The position numbers and the translations under genes are program-made. The notes beneath the pieces are model-generated. The model saw only the letters and a program-made list of their open reading frames with translations. It was not told the origin of the DNA and did not search any database. 64,000 bases of DNA from Taenia hydatigena (taxonomy: Eukaryota > Platyhelminthes > Cestoda > Cyclophyllidea > Taeniidae): positions 1,440,287 to 1,504,286 of the forward strand of contig JADWOT020000009.1 in the NCBI GenBank assembly GCA_036345935.2, given 5' to 3'. How positions within the stretch are numbered: the first letter of the stretch is position 1; the number at the start of each line of letters is the position of its first letter. This document shows positions 1 to 15,200 of this stretch, one piece after another.

Positions 1-164
1 AACCTGTCCAACTTATCAGTTTCTTATCGCTGCAACGAATTATTCAAACAGTTTTTGATCCCTCCACTAAAGCTCATATTTGTTAATAAGGGATCAGCAC
101 TACTTTGGTGCCTTCGATCGGCCGCTTTCCTGCTAAGCCAATTTTTTAATATTATATTCTTCAG

Positions 165-278
165 GTAAAAGATGACGATGTGATTGGTATAACGGGAGGT
201 GTGGAATTTGGGTCAGACGGAAGCCGCAAAAATGCGAACATTTCTATTCTAGAGATGAATAAAGACGGATTTACAGTC
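165..278 (+). CDS. GluR-A exon: end of amino-terminal domain
   Basis: 38 codons, phase 0 at both ends, acceptor TCAG and donor GTAAGT. The core [13 protein letters not shown] matches the last strands of kainate-receptor amino-terminal domains and aligns without gaps to the GluR-B exon at 38065. Earlier exons are outside the window. Confidence 0.88.
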
Positions 279-3200
279 GTAAGTGTGTAATGTATAAATT
301 TGACTTTCTGCTGCTCCACTAACGAATGCTTTTTGCTAGTCTTTGTGATGGTCCAAAAATCAGACACTTCTTTGTGCTCTCATGAAGAACAATCTAGTGA
401 TCCCGGCCGCTTTGGGATTTGACTCACAGACATGAAAATTTTATTCGTGATTGCCAAAACAGATAGAAATGAGAAACAATCTTACTCTACTGAATATTTG
501 GTTTTTCGGGTCTTCAAGTACTCATGCGATTATACTTGTTCGACTCGCTTCATTAAGGTGAGGAGTCAACAAGTTTTTATAAACAGAGTGCAAGTGACTT
601 TAAGGTTTTTAATCATGGAATTAGCTGATTTGCTGTACAAATTTACAACGTATTATTTAAAATCTAGGGAGCAAACCAGTACTTTACTGATGGAGTATGA
701 ACAGAAAGTAGCAAACTATGATACCAAGCTCGACGTTGATTACACAATTAGGTTAAAATTAGGCTCTCAGCCAGATGAGTTTGTGAGATTAATACAAAAG
801 AAGTAACTGCCCGCAAAAAGCGTCTTTAAGCACTTTATTCACTGAAAGGTCAAAATTTCATTCCATACCACTCGTACAATGCGACAAGTTAGGTGCAAGC
901 CCCACTCTTTTGAACACCCTTGTCTTCTACTTCCATTGTGGCGATCTACTACTGGTGTCAAGAAAGAGCGAAAACCATTGTGTAGAAGAGTGTATGGATG
1001 ATACGGGAAAATGAGCCGGTATATTCTTTAGATCCAGTCCTAAAATGTCTCATTGTCCTCTTACCTTAAGGACAAAGCCCACCTCCGACCGATTCATTTT
1101 TCAAGCAAGAGCTAAAGATCATGGTTTTTTACGTACCTGCAAGTTACAGTGTGCCAAAAGAGAGCGTTGGGCAAGGCTGGCTTTCAGTGTGTCGACTAGT
1201 ATTTTGTAAAGACTTGAGTCCCTTGGCTACTGCATACCAAGCAAGCAAAGACATTTGGAGGTGAATTGATGTGTAAATTGTAAGCGGTGTGTTTGAGGAT
1301 GGCTGATGCCGAAAACCACCAATTATCAGCACCTGATCAGTTAGGACTTAAGTCAATGTGTAAATAAGGAAGTGAAGGACTTCCCACCTTATTCGCATCT
1401 GTAGTTTGCGTATTTTTAACCCGTATTATTCGTAAGCTTAGTGACTTTCTCATTTGAGAAAGCGAATGAAAACACACTTTACGTGACCTAGTCTGTTCTT
1501 GACCCCCTCATTATTATGGGGGAAGGACCATCATAAACCATCACTACTATTATCATAATCATAATAATCATCATCAGAAGTCAATTCTACTAGAAATATT
1601 TTATTTTTACACCCCACAATTTTCCCGTTTGCTAAATGGATAAATCTGCGCTGAATTTCCGCAGCTTTGTGACTATAGTACCTTCCTTTCATGAAATATA
1701 GAGGCTCGAACTACATCTTTTTCCGATAACGAGGGCTTAAAACAAGCGAAAAGTAGTAGAGAACACAATGATGCGTGGCGAAGATCTGGTAGCTTGTTAT
1801 GTATCTGCAAGTTAGTGCGGAAACGCCGTGCAGTGAGCTACGCCAACAACATCCTTATTTCTTTTCCATGAGTTGTGCTAGTTTTCCTTTCAATACCAAA
1901 AGGATACATCATGTGTTCTGTCGATTTAAAATACATTAGCCCTTATTCCTTTGCACTTGACAGTAAAATGCACCTATTTCCTGTCACCAACGAGGCATTG
2001 GAAACGTTTATTTTTAAAAAATGATTGTAACTTCTAACACATAATAATAAACAAATATACAGGCTAAAGAAGTGGACTTTGTGATTTCTTACTTTTCAAT
2101 CTTTCGTAGTAAAGTCAGTGGTTCATATAGAATAGCTGAGGTTTTTGCAGAGGAATAATTAATCGTTTTGCCTTTTTTTATAAAAATTTCCGAAATAAAT
2201 GGCAGTGATTGCTTTAAATTCAAGGACATTGCAATCTTTTATAGGAATCCACTTAGGCACTAGTTGTAACCAAAAGGTAAGAAAAAACAAACATTGTGAT
2301 GCCTATTCAACTAAAAAGGCTTAAATACCACCATCTAATGACTGTTTACTTGATTTGGCTGTTATGCAAACCCACAATTGTTGTTGAGAGACAAAAGTGG
2401 TGTCCAATATTTTCAAGGCCTCGAAATCACGCTATCTGAGAAAATTTCACAGGGAAAAAGTAACCAAACCTCTTATTAGCGCTGCCAAATTAAATGCTAA
2501 ATCGTTGTCAATCTGGTGGGTTTTTCACAATTTCTTAAGTTACACCTTCTCTTATAGTACGGATATTGGAACAGAAGAGATAAACTTGTAGTAACAAAGG
2601 AATTTTCCAAAACAAAGGAAGAAATCCAGCAGGAATTGAAGGGCCAAACGCTGCGAGTTGCAACTATTGAGGTAAGGAGAACGATTTTATTGGCGCAATG
2701 GCCTGCCAATCCCGCTAAACACCACGCTCCCATTGGCCTGAAAATGCACCAATTAGCCACATTCATGTGATGGCCCCATTAGAACAGATAAAAGTTATGG
2801 AATGGGGACCGAAATTTAAAAACACAAGGCAGCGCTCTTAATATCTTTTTTTGTAGGAGATTCCATTTATGATGTACAAAGGGCCTCTGGGTGAGGTAAA
2901 ATCGAGTGATCCTAGGGATTGGCATGGTTTCTGCATTGACCTTTTAAACGAGTGTGCTCAAAAGCTTGAATTCAATTACACTGTTCATCCAGTGCCAGAC
3001 GGTAACTATGGCACTGCAAAAGTCATTAACGGGCACGAAGTGTGGGACGGAATCATTGGACAGCTTCAATTTCGTGTAAGTATTTTTAGAAATCTTAAGT
3101 TTGTAGCTAGTGGCTGATTAGTCAGTTTTGCGATGTGACGGGCAGGTTTCATTGGCCAACAATGGAATGACGTATAGTAATAGCATTTTCTTGTTCCTTT

Positions 3201-6200
3201 TGTTGTAGAAGGCTGACCTGGCCGTGGCTATGCTAACAATAAATCATGAAAGAGAACGAATGATTGATTTTACGACACCTTTTATGAACCTTGGAATGAG
3301 TATTATATTCAAAAAGCCGGAACAGAAGAAACCCGATCTTTTCTCCTTTCTGCGACCTCTTTCACCTGCGGTCAGTTCTGTTGTTGCATCTTACCTGTCT
3401 TATGCTATCATTGACCATTTTTTAACATCTTTAACGTGCTAAATGCTAGCAACGCATGGTCTTTTCTAACTACACAAAGCCTTGCAAACACCGCCTTTTT
3501 TCAGGTAGTACTTCCAAAAGCAGAAGCTGTACTCGTAAAAACACTTGTTTCTGTCACACTTTTAATTATCTACTGGTCAATTTAAACGCAATCAGTGGTT
3601 TTGCTGTTTGAATTTCAATCTCGTTGACATGGGAAGCGCTGTGAGCCTGAGTTGTATCGTATCGAGTAGGCGAACCTTAGTCAAATAAACTTTTTTTAGT
3701 CTCAGCAGATAAACAAGTCCTGGTAAGCAACCGGATCCGTATTTACCCACATTTAGAGCAAACTCTATCTTCTTATGATGAAGTGTAGCCTTAGATGTGC
3801 ATAATAGGTAGTGCAGAAGAGTCAATTGAAAAAGAGTCTCTAATCAATGCACTCTAGAACACAGAGTTCGGCCCTTGCCGTATGTCAGTCGATCAAACAG
3901 CAATTATAAGCGTAAAGTTAACAAAGGAACAGGTAAGCTATGAGCAAACACGCTCAAATTGCACGAGCGTTAGTCGATACTTCATGAGAGCTTGAATCGC
4001 GATGATAGATTGATGCATGTCAGCGTTTTTATGGCGCGTGGATTCTACAAGCTGCACATAGTCATGGAATTGATGTTTTCCGGAAACCTTACGAGCATTA
4101 TATCCACTAGACCGTTTCCAAGTTATGACTGTATTAGTGACTGGACCAATTCTCTCGTCCAAAGAAGCTCCTAAAGGTATTTGAACCAAAATTAACTCAC
4201 TTGTTCTCCACTAGAATGCACAATGGAAAAATCGCATAATTTTTATACTTAGCCATGTTTTTTAGAGATGTCTGTGTTTAAAACAGAACCGATTATCAAT
4301 CTAGCTAAGGATGAAATGCTACTTTTTTCATCTAAGCATAATGCTTTGCTGTCTGCAATAATTCCCCTGAACACAACTCGACTAATAAACAAGCGACCAC
4401 CAGGTGACGTGTAAAGGTTTAAGTATCATTTCATTAGCGTTTACACATGTGCTGATTATTGGTTGGTTCGACAAATAGTATTCCTGCATAATTTGGGAAA
4501 TACCACCAACTGGCTCCCTCTTTCGTCGATGTTGACGTTTCGGTTGCTTCACGTCCTTTTAGGCAGTATGAATTCTTGATCCATTTATAATAAAAAGTCT
4601 CAGAGAGGCAGAATAAGCTGTGAAGATGAATTAATGTTTCTAATACTTATGCTCTCTGCTTACAAAATCTGGCATAAAGTAAAACGATGTCGACCCCATT
4701 TTTGTGCAATCAACTAGTCAAGTTTACAGTCACTTCCGCTCGGTGAGTCATGCATTTAAACATTTTCTAGTTCAAACCAAATTCGTGGATGGAGTCAATA
4801 ACCTTCATCCTCGCATCGCTCATTCGCCCATTAATTTTGAGGTGAAGGAACGAATGAAGTATATCATTTAAGAAACGAAATCTTTGCCCTGAAGCAAGAC
4901 GAGTATTCAAAAGTTATGCAAGATTTCAAGTTTTCTTAAGCTTTCACACTGACAGTAACACAAGAGCACATAGAAGTTCACTCCGTAACGATGAAAAAGT
5001 AGAATTGGCTCTGCTGGGAATGATTTGACCGTCGTGGCATTCTAGCACTGGTCAAGAACTTGAAAAATGTATAAATGTAGAGAAAATGGCTATTGCAAAA
5101 ACCAAATGCAGCCCTTATTTCTAGATATTATGAACCCAAAATACCGGTTTCACCTCACTGTTCACCCTATAGGTTGTGTTTTAACAAAGAGAAATCCAGT
5201 CAATTATGCTACAATTCCTTTTCAGGTATGGGGTTACGTGCTTATAGCCTACGTTGGGGCCAGTATGACTCTCTTCTTCGTGGCTCGCTTTAGTCCCTAT
5301 GAATGGCACAATCCACATCCTTGTAACACTGAATCGGAAATCCTTGAAAATAACTTTAATATGCTCAACAGTCTTTGGTTCTCGATAGGTTGTTTGATGC
5401 AGAAAGGTAGGTGGTTTTGTTTAGACTTGCCTTCCAAAAAGCAAGTTTAATAAAAAGCAAATGACATGCGAAGCAACTCTGCCAATTTTCTGAAATAACT
5501 GAATATTTCATGATAAAATTGTAAAATACGATGTAAATGCGAAGTCGAAAACCGAACAAATTTTTAATTGATGTACAGTTGACCAATTGTAGTAAGGAAA
5601 CAGCATTCCGATATTTTTATTGGTTCGGTGCCAGACTCGAAAGTGATTTATCAGTCTCAAGTGCTGGAATAATAGACGTCCCCCAAAATTTTAGCATAAA
5701 ATCGCCATAAGACTAAAAACTGAACTAGTAAGTCATTCTCTGTCAAATTGAAAAATCAATGAGTTCTGATCCATCGTTATTAAAATTTTGAACTGCAATT
5801 GCTTACGAAAAACTGTGCACCTTAGGAGTATCGATAACATTTCAAAAATTGGAATAGATGGTGCCATCTGACTGACTTAGGGATAATTACCACTTTCGGC
5901 TCCTGAGCAGAGGCAAGGAACCGGTGGCACCCATCACGCGGAAAGACGCATATTCTGCCGAGGTCGGTTTCCCCTTGAAAAAAATTCAGGACGTTTAAAA
6001 GGAATTAGGGCTCTGACTGCACGGTGCCGGAAGGAGAATCCCGCAGAACATTCTTTCAGCCCTTAATGAAGGGTGCGGCATCATAACTTTCAAAGTTATT
6101 ATTAAATTAGATTAAACGTTGCGGCAAAATCTGCAAGCGCGATTTGTTTTATAAAAGCATAAAGGCTTTTCAGATCAACACTTCAGAAGTTTTCTAACAC

Positions 6201-9200
6201 TCAATGTTTTCTTGGGGTCGGTGGATTATTTATTAATGACTACGACCTAATTCTCAACCATTAAGTCTAAACTATTCTTCTTAATATTTCACTAATGGTT
6301 ATAATATGAATGGAATTTCAGGCAGTTTTGTTGGTTTTTTGAAAGGAATTAGATTTTGTTGGTCAGAAACGACTCGACTTGATTTGAGTGGCGACTAAGT
6401 TGAACCTGATGTTTAATAAGTTATAAGGAAGTGTATTTTTACAACTCCACTTTAAAACCTACCATGCCTTCAAAAACCACAAAAATAGCCGAGTTTGAGA
6501 AAAAAATCATAAAATGTCTTGAGTAGTAAAATATGCGCATTTCAGTGGGGTGAAAGCCTTAGTCGTTTAAAGCCCGCCACTCATCAAACTGCAGCATGCA
6601 TAAACTGCGTTTATTAGCTTAAATAACTTCTTCTTTTTTGAAGGCTCAGATATCATGCCAAAGGCAACATCTACCCGAATAATTGCAGGTTTCTGGGGTT
6701 TCTTTACCCTCATTATCATCTCTTCCTACACTGCTAACTTGGCTGCCTTCTTGACAGTGGAAAGAATGCAAGTCCCCATTGAGGATGTAAAGGACTTGGC
6801 AAAACAGACGAAAATCAAGTATGGTACACGCAAGGGTGGCTCCTCGGAAGACTTCTTTGCTGTAAGTAAATAACGTCCTTCCTTTTCTTTTTAGAACATT
6901 TTTCACACTAGAAGTCGATGCAGCGAAAGGCATCTTTAGTTGTGCCTAGCATGAGGGGTGAAGCAATTAGTTTATAATGTGGACCATGAACTTGGGAGGG
7001 TAACCTGTTAAAGCGTCTAAGGATCTAGGCCCTACCTACAGGACCTGAAGCGATAGGGCCGTTAGTCAATAAGCTTGAGAGATTATTAGTTACTTATCGT
7101 TCTAACAATGCGTCGAGAAGTCGAATGACCGTGATGGCACCCGGCTTGCATGACTAAGCATACATTTCATTAGTTACGTCTCAAATAAACCACTCACTGT
7201 GAGGCACATATCAGTTAGTTTTTGGGGACTCATGCCCACTTCGTGTGTGATGAAATACAGATGCAACAGTTTGCATCTCACCACCCAGTTGGTTGACCTG
7301 TCGACTTTTCAAAATCCGGTGGTACTTTGGGGAACGCATTCAATGTGCAACGGCTGCTTCTAAAATATTTAATTTTTTGCAAAAATTCCAAAGAATGAAG
7401 TTGATAATCGAAGTCTAATTGTAATCTACTTTATCTTCGCTTCAACAAGTATAATTTGGAAGATAAAGGAATTAGCGTGCCATTTTACGTGATAGCAGTT
7501 ATAACTCATTCATTGCCCCTCATTTTCAGAAATATTTTCTATCCTGCAAGTTGATTGCTGGCCTGAAAATCAATCAGGCGCCTCTAATTAAAGCAAAATC
7601 AGCAAATTGTATTTGGACAAACGAATGCATTTAATAATATTCCCTCGGTTTAAACCCAAACTCATTGACCGCTTTTTCCCGCAGCCTCATTTTGCCAAGA
7701 AAACTTCAGCCTAGTGAATTTTGAAATTAGAATTTCAAACAAGGTTAATCAAGCAAAGGTATAGTACTTAAAGTCTTACTCATTGGGGACACTAGTTAAA
7801 AACGCAACCAACAGGGGACTTGACAGAAGCTAAAATCTCCATTTTAGAAGTCGAATCAGTCCATATACCAAAGAATGTGGCAATTTATGTCCAGCAATAA
7901 AGGCGTGATGATAAACAACGCGACAGAGGCGATAGCTCGAGTTAAGCGAGGCGGATACGCCTACATTCTTGAGTCCACCATGAATGAGTACTTTACCCAG
8001 CGCAACTGTGATCTCATTCAAATAGGGGATAATCTCGACTCCAAGGGCTACGGCATTGGGTTTCCTCAAGGTTAGCTCATTGTTTCTTACCTCATTATTC
8101 CTCTTAAAGTGATTTGATTCAAGTCAACTCTTATATGCTTGGTCTGCATTATGGCCTGGTTCACCTTAGTGGCCCTATAAACGCATTCCAATTCTAAACT
8201 TTTTAAACATGTCAAAATTCCTCATGTGAATAAAATTTGCCTATGTGAAATTCCAAGTGGTCCTATTTTTAAAGCCCAAACAATGATTTTTAGAAGTATT
8301 TTTGATATGAAATATTAATTTTAAAATATTCTAAGCCATAACGCAAGAGGAAAGAAGACTGCTTTTGCATCGTGGCGAAAGAACAATTGTCAAGTAGTAT
8401 CTGAGACTGAAATATGACGTAGATTGTGCGAATTTCACATGCTAGTTAGGGATTGTGGAGATCCCATTCCAAAAGAAGATCATTTTTATGAAACTTACAC
8501 AATTAAGATGTTATTTTGCCAGTTTTACCTCATTTTATTCCTCCCTTTGTTATATTTCATTTGACCCAAACTGCTAAGTCCCCTCCGCAGTTGTTTTAGG
8601 CCATACCATAGTGGAGAGTCCATTACTGACCCATAAATATCGGAACTGGAGGCACGCAACCTCCACTTTTAAACCTTGTCCAAGGCCCCTCCCATATAGC
8701 GCTGATCTTCCGATACTGCACAGTGAATCGCTGTGTGCACTGTAGATAGCCCAAAAATAACATCAGAGGTGGATTCCATCCTACAGAATTTGTCGAAGTC
8801 CTATGCTAGAAAACCTGCATTCTGGAAGATTTTACGCAGGGGAGAGTACCAACAAACATAGAAAGTGTGCTTTTATTGCCAATCATCGTTGTGTTTCGCA
8901 CCCTTCTACAAGTTGGGCGGCGCTGTTGTAATTGATTAGTAGCTCGACCGATAGACTGCGAATTATGGACCCTTCGTAATTCATAAGGCGTTTTTTGCTA
9001 AGATTTAGATGAAGTTACGCAAGTAGCATGTAGCATCCAAGTTTCACAAGTTTCTCATAAGCTGTGTAAAGCATACTTTTTGGCACTATAAGTTTGAGAA
9101 CATATTCACTGGAGTTGCAGACTGTTTCGAAAATTGGTTTTATTAATGTTGCCATTATAGGTTCCAAGTATCGGGACGAGTTCTCCGAGGTAATTCTTCA

Positions 9201-12200
9201 ACTTCAAGAATCTCAAGCTCTGGAGCAGATTCGACGCTACTGGTGGCGTAATTTTAGCATTACAGAGCCCTGTGAAAATCTAATCTCCAAGAACACCAAT
9301 ACCAATTCCTTAGGACATGAACAAATTGGTGGATGCTTTGTCATGTGTCTCATTGGATTGGGTGCCTCCATCTTGATTAGTCTGCAAGAATTCCTCTATA
9401 AGGCCTATCATCGATCAAAAATTACTAAGGTATTTTGCTTATGTTGCGAAATCAACAACCATCTGCCTTGAGTATAAAAGTATGAATACCTTTCATTCCA
9501 GTTCATCGCATTTGCGATGCGATGCTCCATCCTTTTTATTTGAATTTCCTACAGGTTAATCGTTATCCTGAAAATATTTCCTCATTTGGTAAATCCAATA
9601 TTTAATGTTGTCTTATATTTTTGTTCGGGCTTAGAACATACCTAATAGAAAGGAACGCGTGCCTCGGTTGAGGTCCGACTCAATCATTCAAAGGTTTTAG
9701 GCTTATCTTTGGGAATTATCGTCTCTGCACCCCAAATAATGATTTCTGTATTCAGTAATAGCGGTCATTTGGAGGACTTTGTAAGCCGTTCCATATTTAC
9801 TCACTTAAGAAAGTTAGAGGCTCCCGTGTGTCTGCTTGAGCGCCGATACTGTCCAGACTCCAGGTTAAATAATCAAAAAGTAATAAATTCACAAGAGAGC
9901 ACCTTAATGCTGACAATCTGCATAAACTTGGTGCACGGTGTGTGCGCAGAGTGCTAAGGTCCAGAAGTGGTGCCATTGGCCTTTAATTTTTGAACAATAT
10001 GCGTACGTTTAAAGTGCAATTTTGCAGTGACGGTTAATTAGCAGTAACCTCAAAGAAACGCGACAACTAATATATTCTGAAATGTTTGAGACTCTCGAAA
10101 AAGGCGATTAATGAAAATTCCTATAACTCCGAAATGAGATTGTCTTTGTGCGACTGTAAACATCCCCGATGGGTAATAGGTCCATGAAATACATTTCACA
10201 GAAAGTTTAAACGATTTTACGATGGTAGACATGTGGCCAAATTAATTTTTTAGAGAAACTGCATTTTAATTAAAACGAGGTGGGTTAGAACTTGTACAAA
10301 TTCTATTAATTAAAATATGTGGCTGTTTACATTTGCCGCAACCTGTAATCAGGTCCACAAATCTTTGATGAAAAAATGTCTGCATACCTTAATTCACACT
10401 GTTATTCAATTTTTGTGCCGCGTATCAACTTCTAATTTCCATTTTTTATAATGAATTTGGGTATATTTTGATCTACTTTGCCACTCTTCTGCGCTGGCTA
10501 CTCCATTGTAATTGCACTGTCACCAAGCCACACAACCAAAATTCCTGTTAGACGCGGGAAAACATTTGATCCCAAAGTCAATGCTGCATCTCGCTGATTC
10601 CATTGTACCTTCATTTGAAGAGGGGTGGTTTCTCCATTTACTTGCTGCCCAAGACTAAACGGTGCCTTACAGCAAATGCATTTTGGGTTCCATTCGCTAA
10701 TCATAAGAAAATCCTTTCATAATGGGAGCCGTTTAACTAAATGTGTAATTTAAGGCAAATTGTCAGAGGCTTTATTGTCTCCTTCGGCGCTATCCAAGCG
10801 TCTATTTGAGTTTCAGTCAGCCGCTAGAGACGAGAATGGGGCATTATTTGTTTGCATAATTTGCTTATTTTCACGTAAACACGGTATTTGGCATCTCTAA
10901 CTCACTCACGTCTGGGATTGCTTCATTGGTTAACTACTTTTATGCATAATGCAAGGGTGACGTGGCCCCGATAATTCTTCTGCTACGAAGTTCCGCAGCT
11001 TCAACCATCCACATAAGATGGCATCCGATTGAGACTCCAGAATTGGGTTGTCGCATACCGAAATTAAAGGATGGCTTTTGTTGACCCTCAGAAGGGTCAA
11101 AAATGAATGCCACATGAAAAATAAATATTTTAAACGAAAATCTACTCCCTAAAATAAGAGAAAAATCCAGAAAGACAGCAATATACAGATTTTAAATACC
11201 ACTAAGTGTTCACTATTGCCTAGTTTGGGAACCATTTCTTAAAGCTAGCAACTGTGATTGTCAGACATTGGCAAGCGCTCTTCTTTCCCCCACTCACGTC
11301 CCCTTTGGTCTTATTTTAATGTTAATTATCTTATTTTTTCCTTCAGAGACGCATTTTGAAGAACTAATCAAGTCACTTTATTAGTGTGTGTCTGGTGCAT
11401 GCACTTTATCCATTGCAATTTATCTTATTATAGATCTTATTAGTTTCTCTCTAGCCAATGGCAATGCAGCGGTTTGTGAAATCATCACCTTTTGCCCGTC
11501 TAAATCATGTCGCTTCTAAAGGGCATCCGTTTTATAATTTTTGCAAAATCATATCCTTCGGTAGCAGTTAAGGTGTATTTTTATGATTATTTTAGGGCGC
11601 AAAAGGCTTTTAATAGGGATGTGAAATAAATTAATTAGGCACAAATACGTAATTTCGTAAAATTTGTCACTTTCAGGTAATTTTAAATCCTTACCTTCGT
11701 AAGAAGAATTCGATTTTTAGCGTCCTGAATCATCGCCGAAGTCATAATAATAGGAGAAAATGTTACTTGCTAACGTGAAGATGAGCCCGGAACCTGTTTA
11801 TACTATTACCATTGAAGTTGACTAAAACATCGTCCATGGCGCTTCCTTTGATCATCACAACATAGTCAGTGCATTAAAGGCCCCACGCAAACCACCTGGA
11901 TCGGTCATTCTGTTTCCTTGCGCGCAAGCGGTAATTGATCCCAAATTCACCGGTGCATCTTGACATTTCCATCAAAGCTGACGTTTTTTCTATTGGTGAA
12001 TTGTACTAGCAAAGGAGAAATTCACTACCTTTATATTCTTCAAGTCCGAATTGTGTTTGGTTCGAGGAAATCTCATCTGCCAATTAATAGGCATACGAAC
12101 GTTGGCCACTTTATTTCTATTTTATTACTTCCCAGTAGCTCGTCCATCTGCCCATTGACCTGAATTCCATTCAGCTAGTAGAGACGTTGATGAGGTAGCG

Positions 12201-15200
12201 CAGACACTTTCGCAGTGGACTTTAAATAATTTCATTTCTGGTATTGCTTTGGGTGCTAACAGAACACACGATAGGGATGATCGCTTATAGGTCGCTCTCA
12301 ACTCATCCGTGACTTCAAGGCTTGCTCATAAGCTGTAGAGATCAGGATAAGTGTCCGTTATGAATGGGATTTTTACCACTGCCACCAATGTAGCGTCTCG
12401 AGTCTTCCCCAGGTTATAATAAGCCATGGTGCAAGAGAGGAAGGCTCTACTTGCTACCGTACAAAATTGAAAGGTTAGCAGTGCGTCCCGAAGGCCATGC
12501 TTCAGAGCGTAGGTGCTGGGCGGAAAACGTAGTTAACTAAACTACCAAATCACTACAAACCTTCGAACTTTATGATTTTTCGACAACTCTAATTTCTATT
12601 TTTTCAACAGTAAAAACCATAGACTGGTGGCAGATTCGGATAGCAATTCATAAGAATTCTTTTATTGCAGAATAATCACCATTTGCTGGAGGAAACTCAG
12701 GCTGGAGTTAAAAGATGGATACCTTTTTTCCAAACCACTCAATTGATTATATTCTATAGTTTATTTAAATATCTTTTTTAAGAGGTCCTTTTGCGAGGAG
12801 GTGGCTCGTGAATTCCGCTTCTCCATGGCTCGCTCTAGTACTCGTGATTTTGGCGCTGAATCTGCTCTTTCACTGCCACCGCCACCTTCCCGATGCGCTC
12901 CGTCTTCCAAGGAGTGTAGAATGGCCGCACTAGCTTATGCACCCTGTCTGCCGGCTGCTGACCGGCTGCTGACTTCGTCCAACATGGAAATTGCGAAAAG
13001 TGATCAACCAAACTTCACTAATCGAAGACCTTCTATTCTTGACATGGTTCAACTTCTAAAAAGGTCGTCGTCTATGACGACCCCTCCCGATTCAAATGCT
13101 GTTGCTAGTGAACAGCTACAAAGTACAGGTGGGGTTTTAGAGAGTACGATTTCATTTTATTACATTTTATAATTTGCTTCACGGTTTTTGTCGTTCAAAC
13201 TTTTAACCCCACAGTCGAATTTGCCAATGTCAACTTTGTCTAGTTCGAAATGGCAGATGGTGATGCAAAATTTTAATTTGTTTGAACAAAAATGTGTAAA
13301 CTTTAGCTTAAAATCACTCTTTTGTTTCAAGTGCAAGGAGTCCTTGCATGGAGTGTTGCCAACCGCGAGATGTGATCAATCGTAAAGTGATGATTTCGTG
13401 TTCTACCCAGAACGCTAAATATTAATGGCAGTCTACGCTGTGAGTCTGGTTAGGACGTCAAAATGTCGCGTCCTCTGCAAGAGGAACCTCGAGAGAGATT
13501 CCATTTGAGGAACAATACAAAGTCGGACAGTCTTCAATGGAGAGTGCTTAATAACAGTCGATTTCTTGTTTTGCATCATCCTAAAGATTGAAGCAAGTCA
13601 TCAAAGTAAGCTCAGCCCCAAACCACACAATCTTCTCGTCCTTTTCGTGTCCTTTGCTATTCGTGAAATATTTACCTTCAAAATAAATGAACATCCACGA
13701 ATGAGCAGTATAAAATCGTAACTACCACCGAAATAAATCCCCGAGAATTCGCCCTACCACAACAGAAACACTCCTTCTGAAAAGGTTGACTCTGATAGTT
13801 AACCAAATTATTGGTCTTCTTCACTTAAATCGGATTCGTTAAACGGTATGATCGGTACAGAACTCTAAACTTTCCATGACCTTGAGGTGAACCATTCCAG
13901 TGCTGCGGAGCTGCCTGTTGTTCTTGGGCGGAGGAGTTTATGGTCTTGACGCCTACCCGGTGGGCCATGCCGCCAGGCAAAACTGCAGCTTAAGGAGACT
14001 ACAAATGCTGCACAATTAAATGCGTTGTTAAACAAGAGCTAAAGCAAATTTTTTTATTCTTAAAAGACTGTGTTTCTTATGTATTGAAGTGTCTTGGAAC
14101 ATAATACCTTAGGCACAGCACTGCTGCCGCTAACAGATTCGAAAAAAACACTACTTCTGATTCTTGTTTGAGAGAGTTAAGAAAAGAACGCTTCTCTTTT
14201 TGGTTTTAAATATGTCATTAAAAATTTTGGTCAATTGCACCCTGATATTTCATGGAAGTTGCAAAATTATTGACTGTCAAACGAAATACTTCATTATAGG
14301 ACTGATAAATCATCAATAATGGTTAATGATTTCGAAATTTAGGTAAAAGAAAATCAAAATTTTCATTTTTAAAACGCCTTGGAGGATGTCTTTTGTTATA
14401 TGTTTTTTCTCTACCACATTTATTTGGCTGCTTAATACTCACAAAGAGCAGCACATCCGGTGGGCACTTGCTTCTGCCGCAGCATTACATTCAGTGGCAT
14501 GAAGACTGGTTCAAGTCTTAACCATCACCACGTCATTATTGATGGCTGTCCAGCTCTGTTTCGCGAGGGTTGGTCTGAGCGGGCCTCACACAGTACAGTA
14601 ACACCTCCACTCTCCCTCAATGCCTGCATGACCTTGGCATGGATGATTTCACCATTTGTCACTTCCACTCTCTTAGTCCATCTGATTTCAACACATGGGA
14701 CCATTCTGCTTGGAGAGTCATTGAGATGCCTACCAACCTGGCGACTTGCGGTCCCAGCAACTTGCTGGTTTCCGCTGTCAATGCCTTTGCGATCAGCAAA
14801 AGTCAACATTGCAGAAGAAGACATTTACTTACTCCATTACACTCTGGGCTATACAATCACGGACCAATACTTGTTCCCGGCTACTTTCCTTTTTCTTCGT
14901 AGACCAAGCAAGTGAACGAAGGTAGTGGGGACTGACAGGCAAATGGGTAGATAGACAGGTGGAGAGAGGGGTAGATAAATGGATGGGTGGAGGGATAGGT
15001 GGAGAGATAGATAGGTAGATAGATAGGTGTGTATGGAGGAGAAGAGAAATAGATGAAGACATCTCTCGAGACGACTAAGAAAGAGGTGATTTAAGGAAGG
15101 AAGGAAGAAAGAAAGAAAGAAAGCAAGTCAACAGGAGAACTTTTGCACACGAAAGTCATTCTGACTGCCGAAGTAGCCGAGGTCGGGAGGGTAGATTGGT

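Noticed and set aside
432..806. 124-codon open frame in the first visible GluR-A intron
   Set aside because: A frame of this length is expected by chance in 64 kb of AT-rich DNA read in six frames. No recognisable motif, and it lies inside an intron of a well-supported gene.
14829..15062. Repetitive Ser/Pro/Leu-rich open frame
   Set aside because: It is simply translation of TATC/CACC-type simple repeats.
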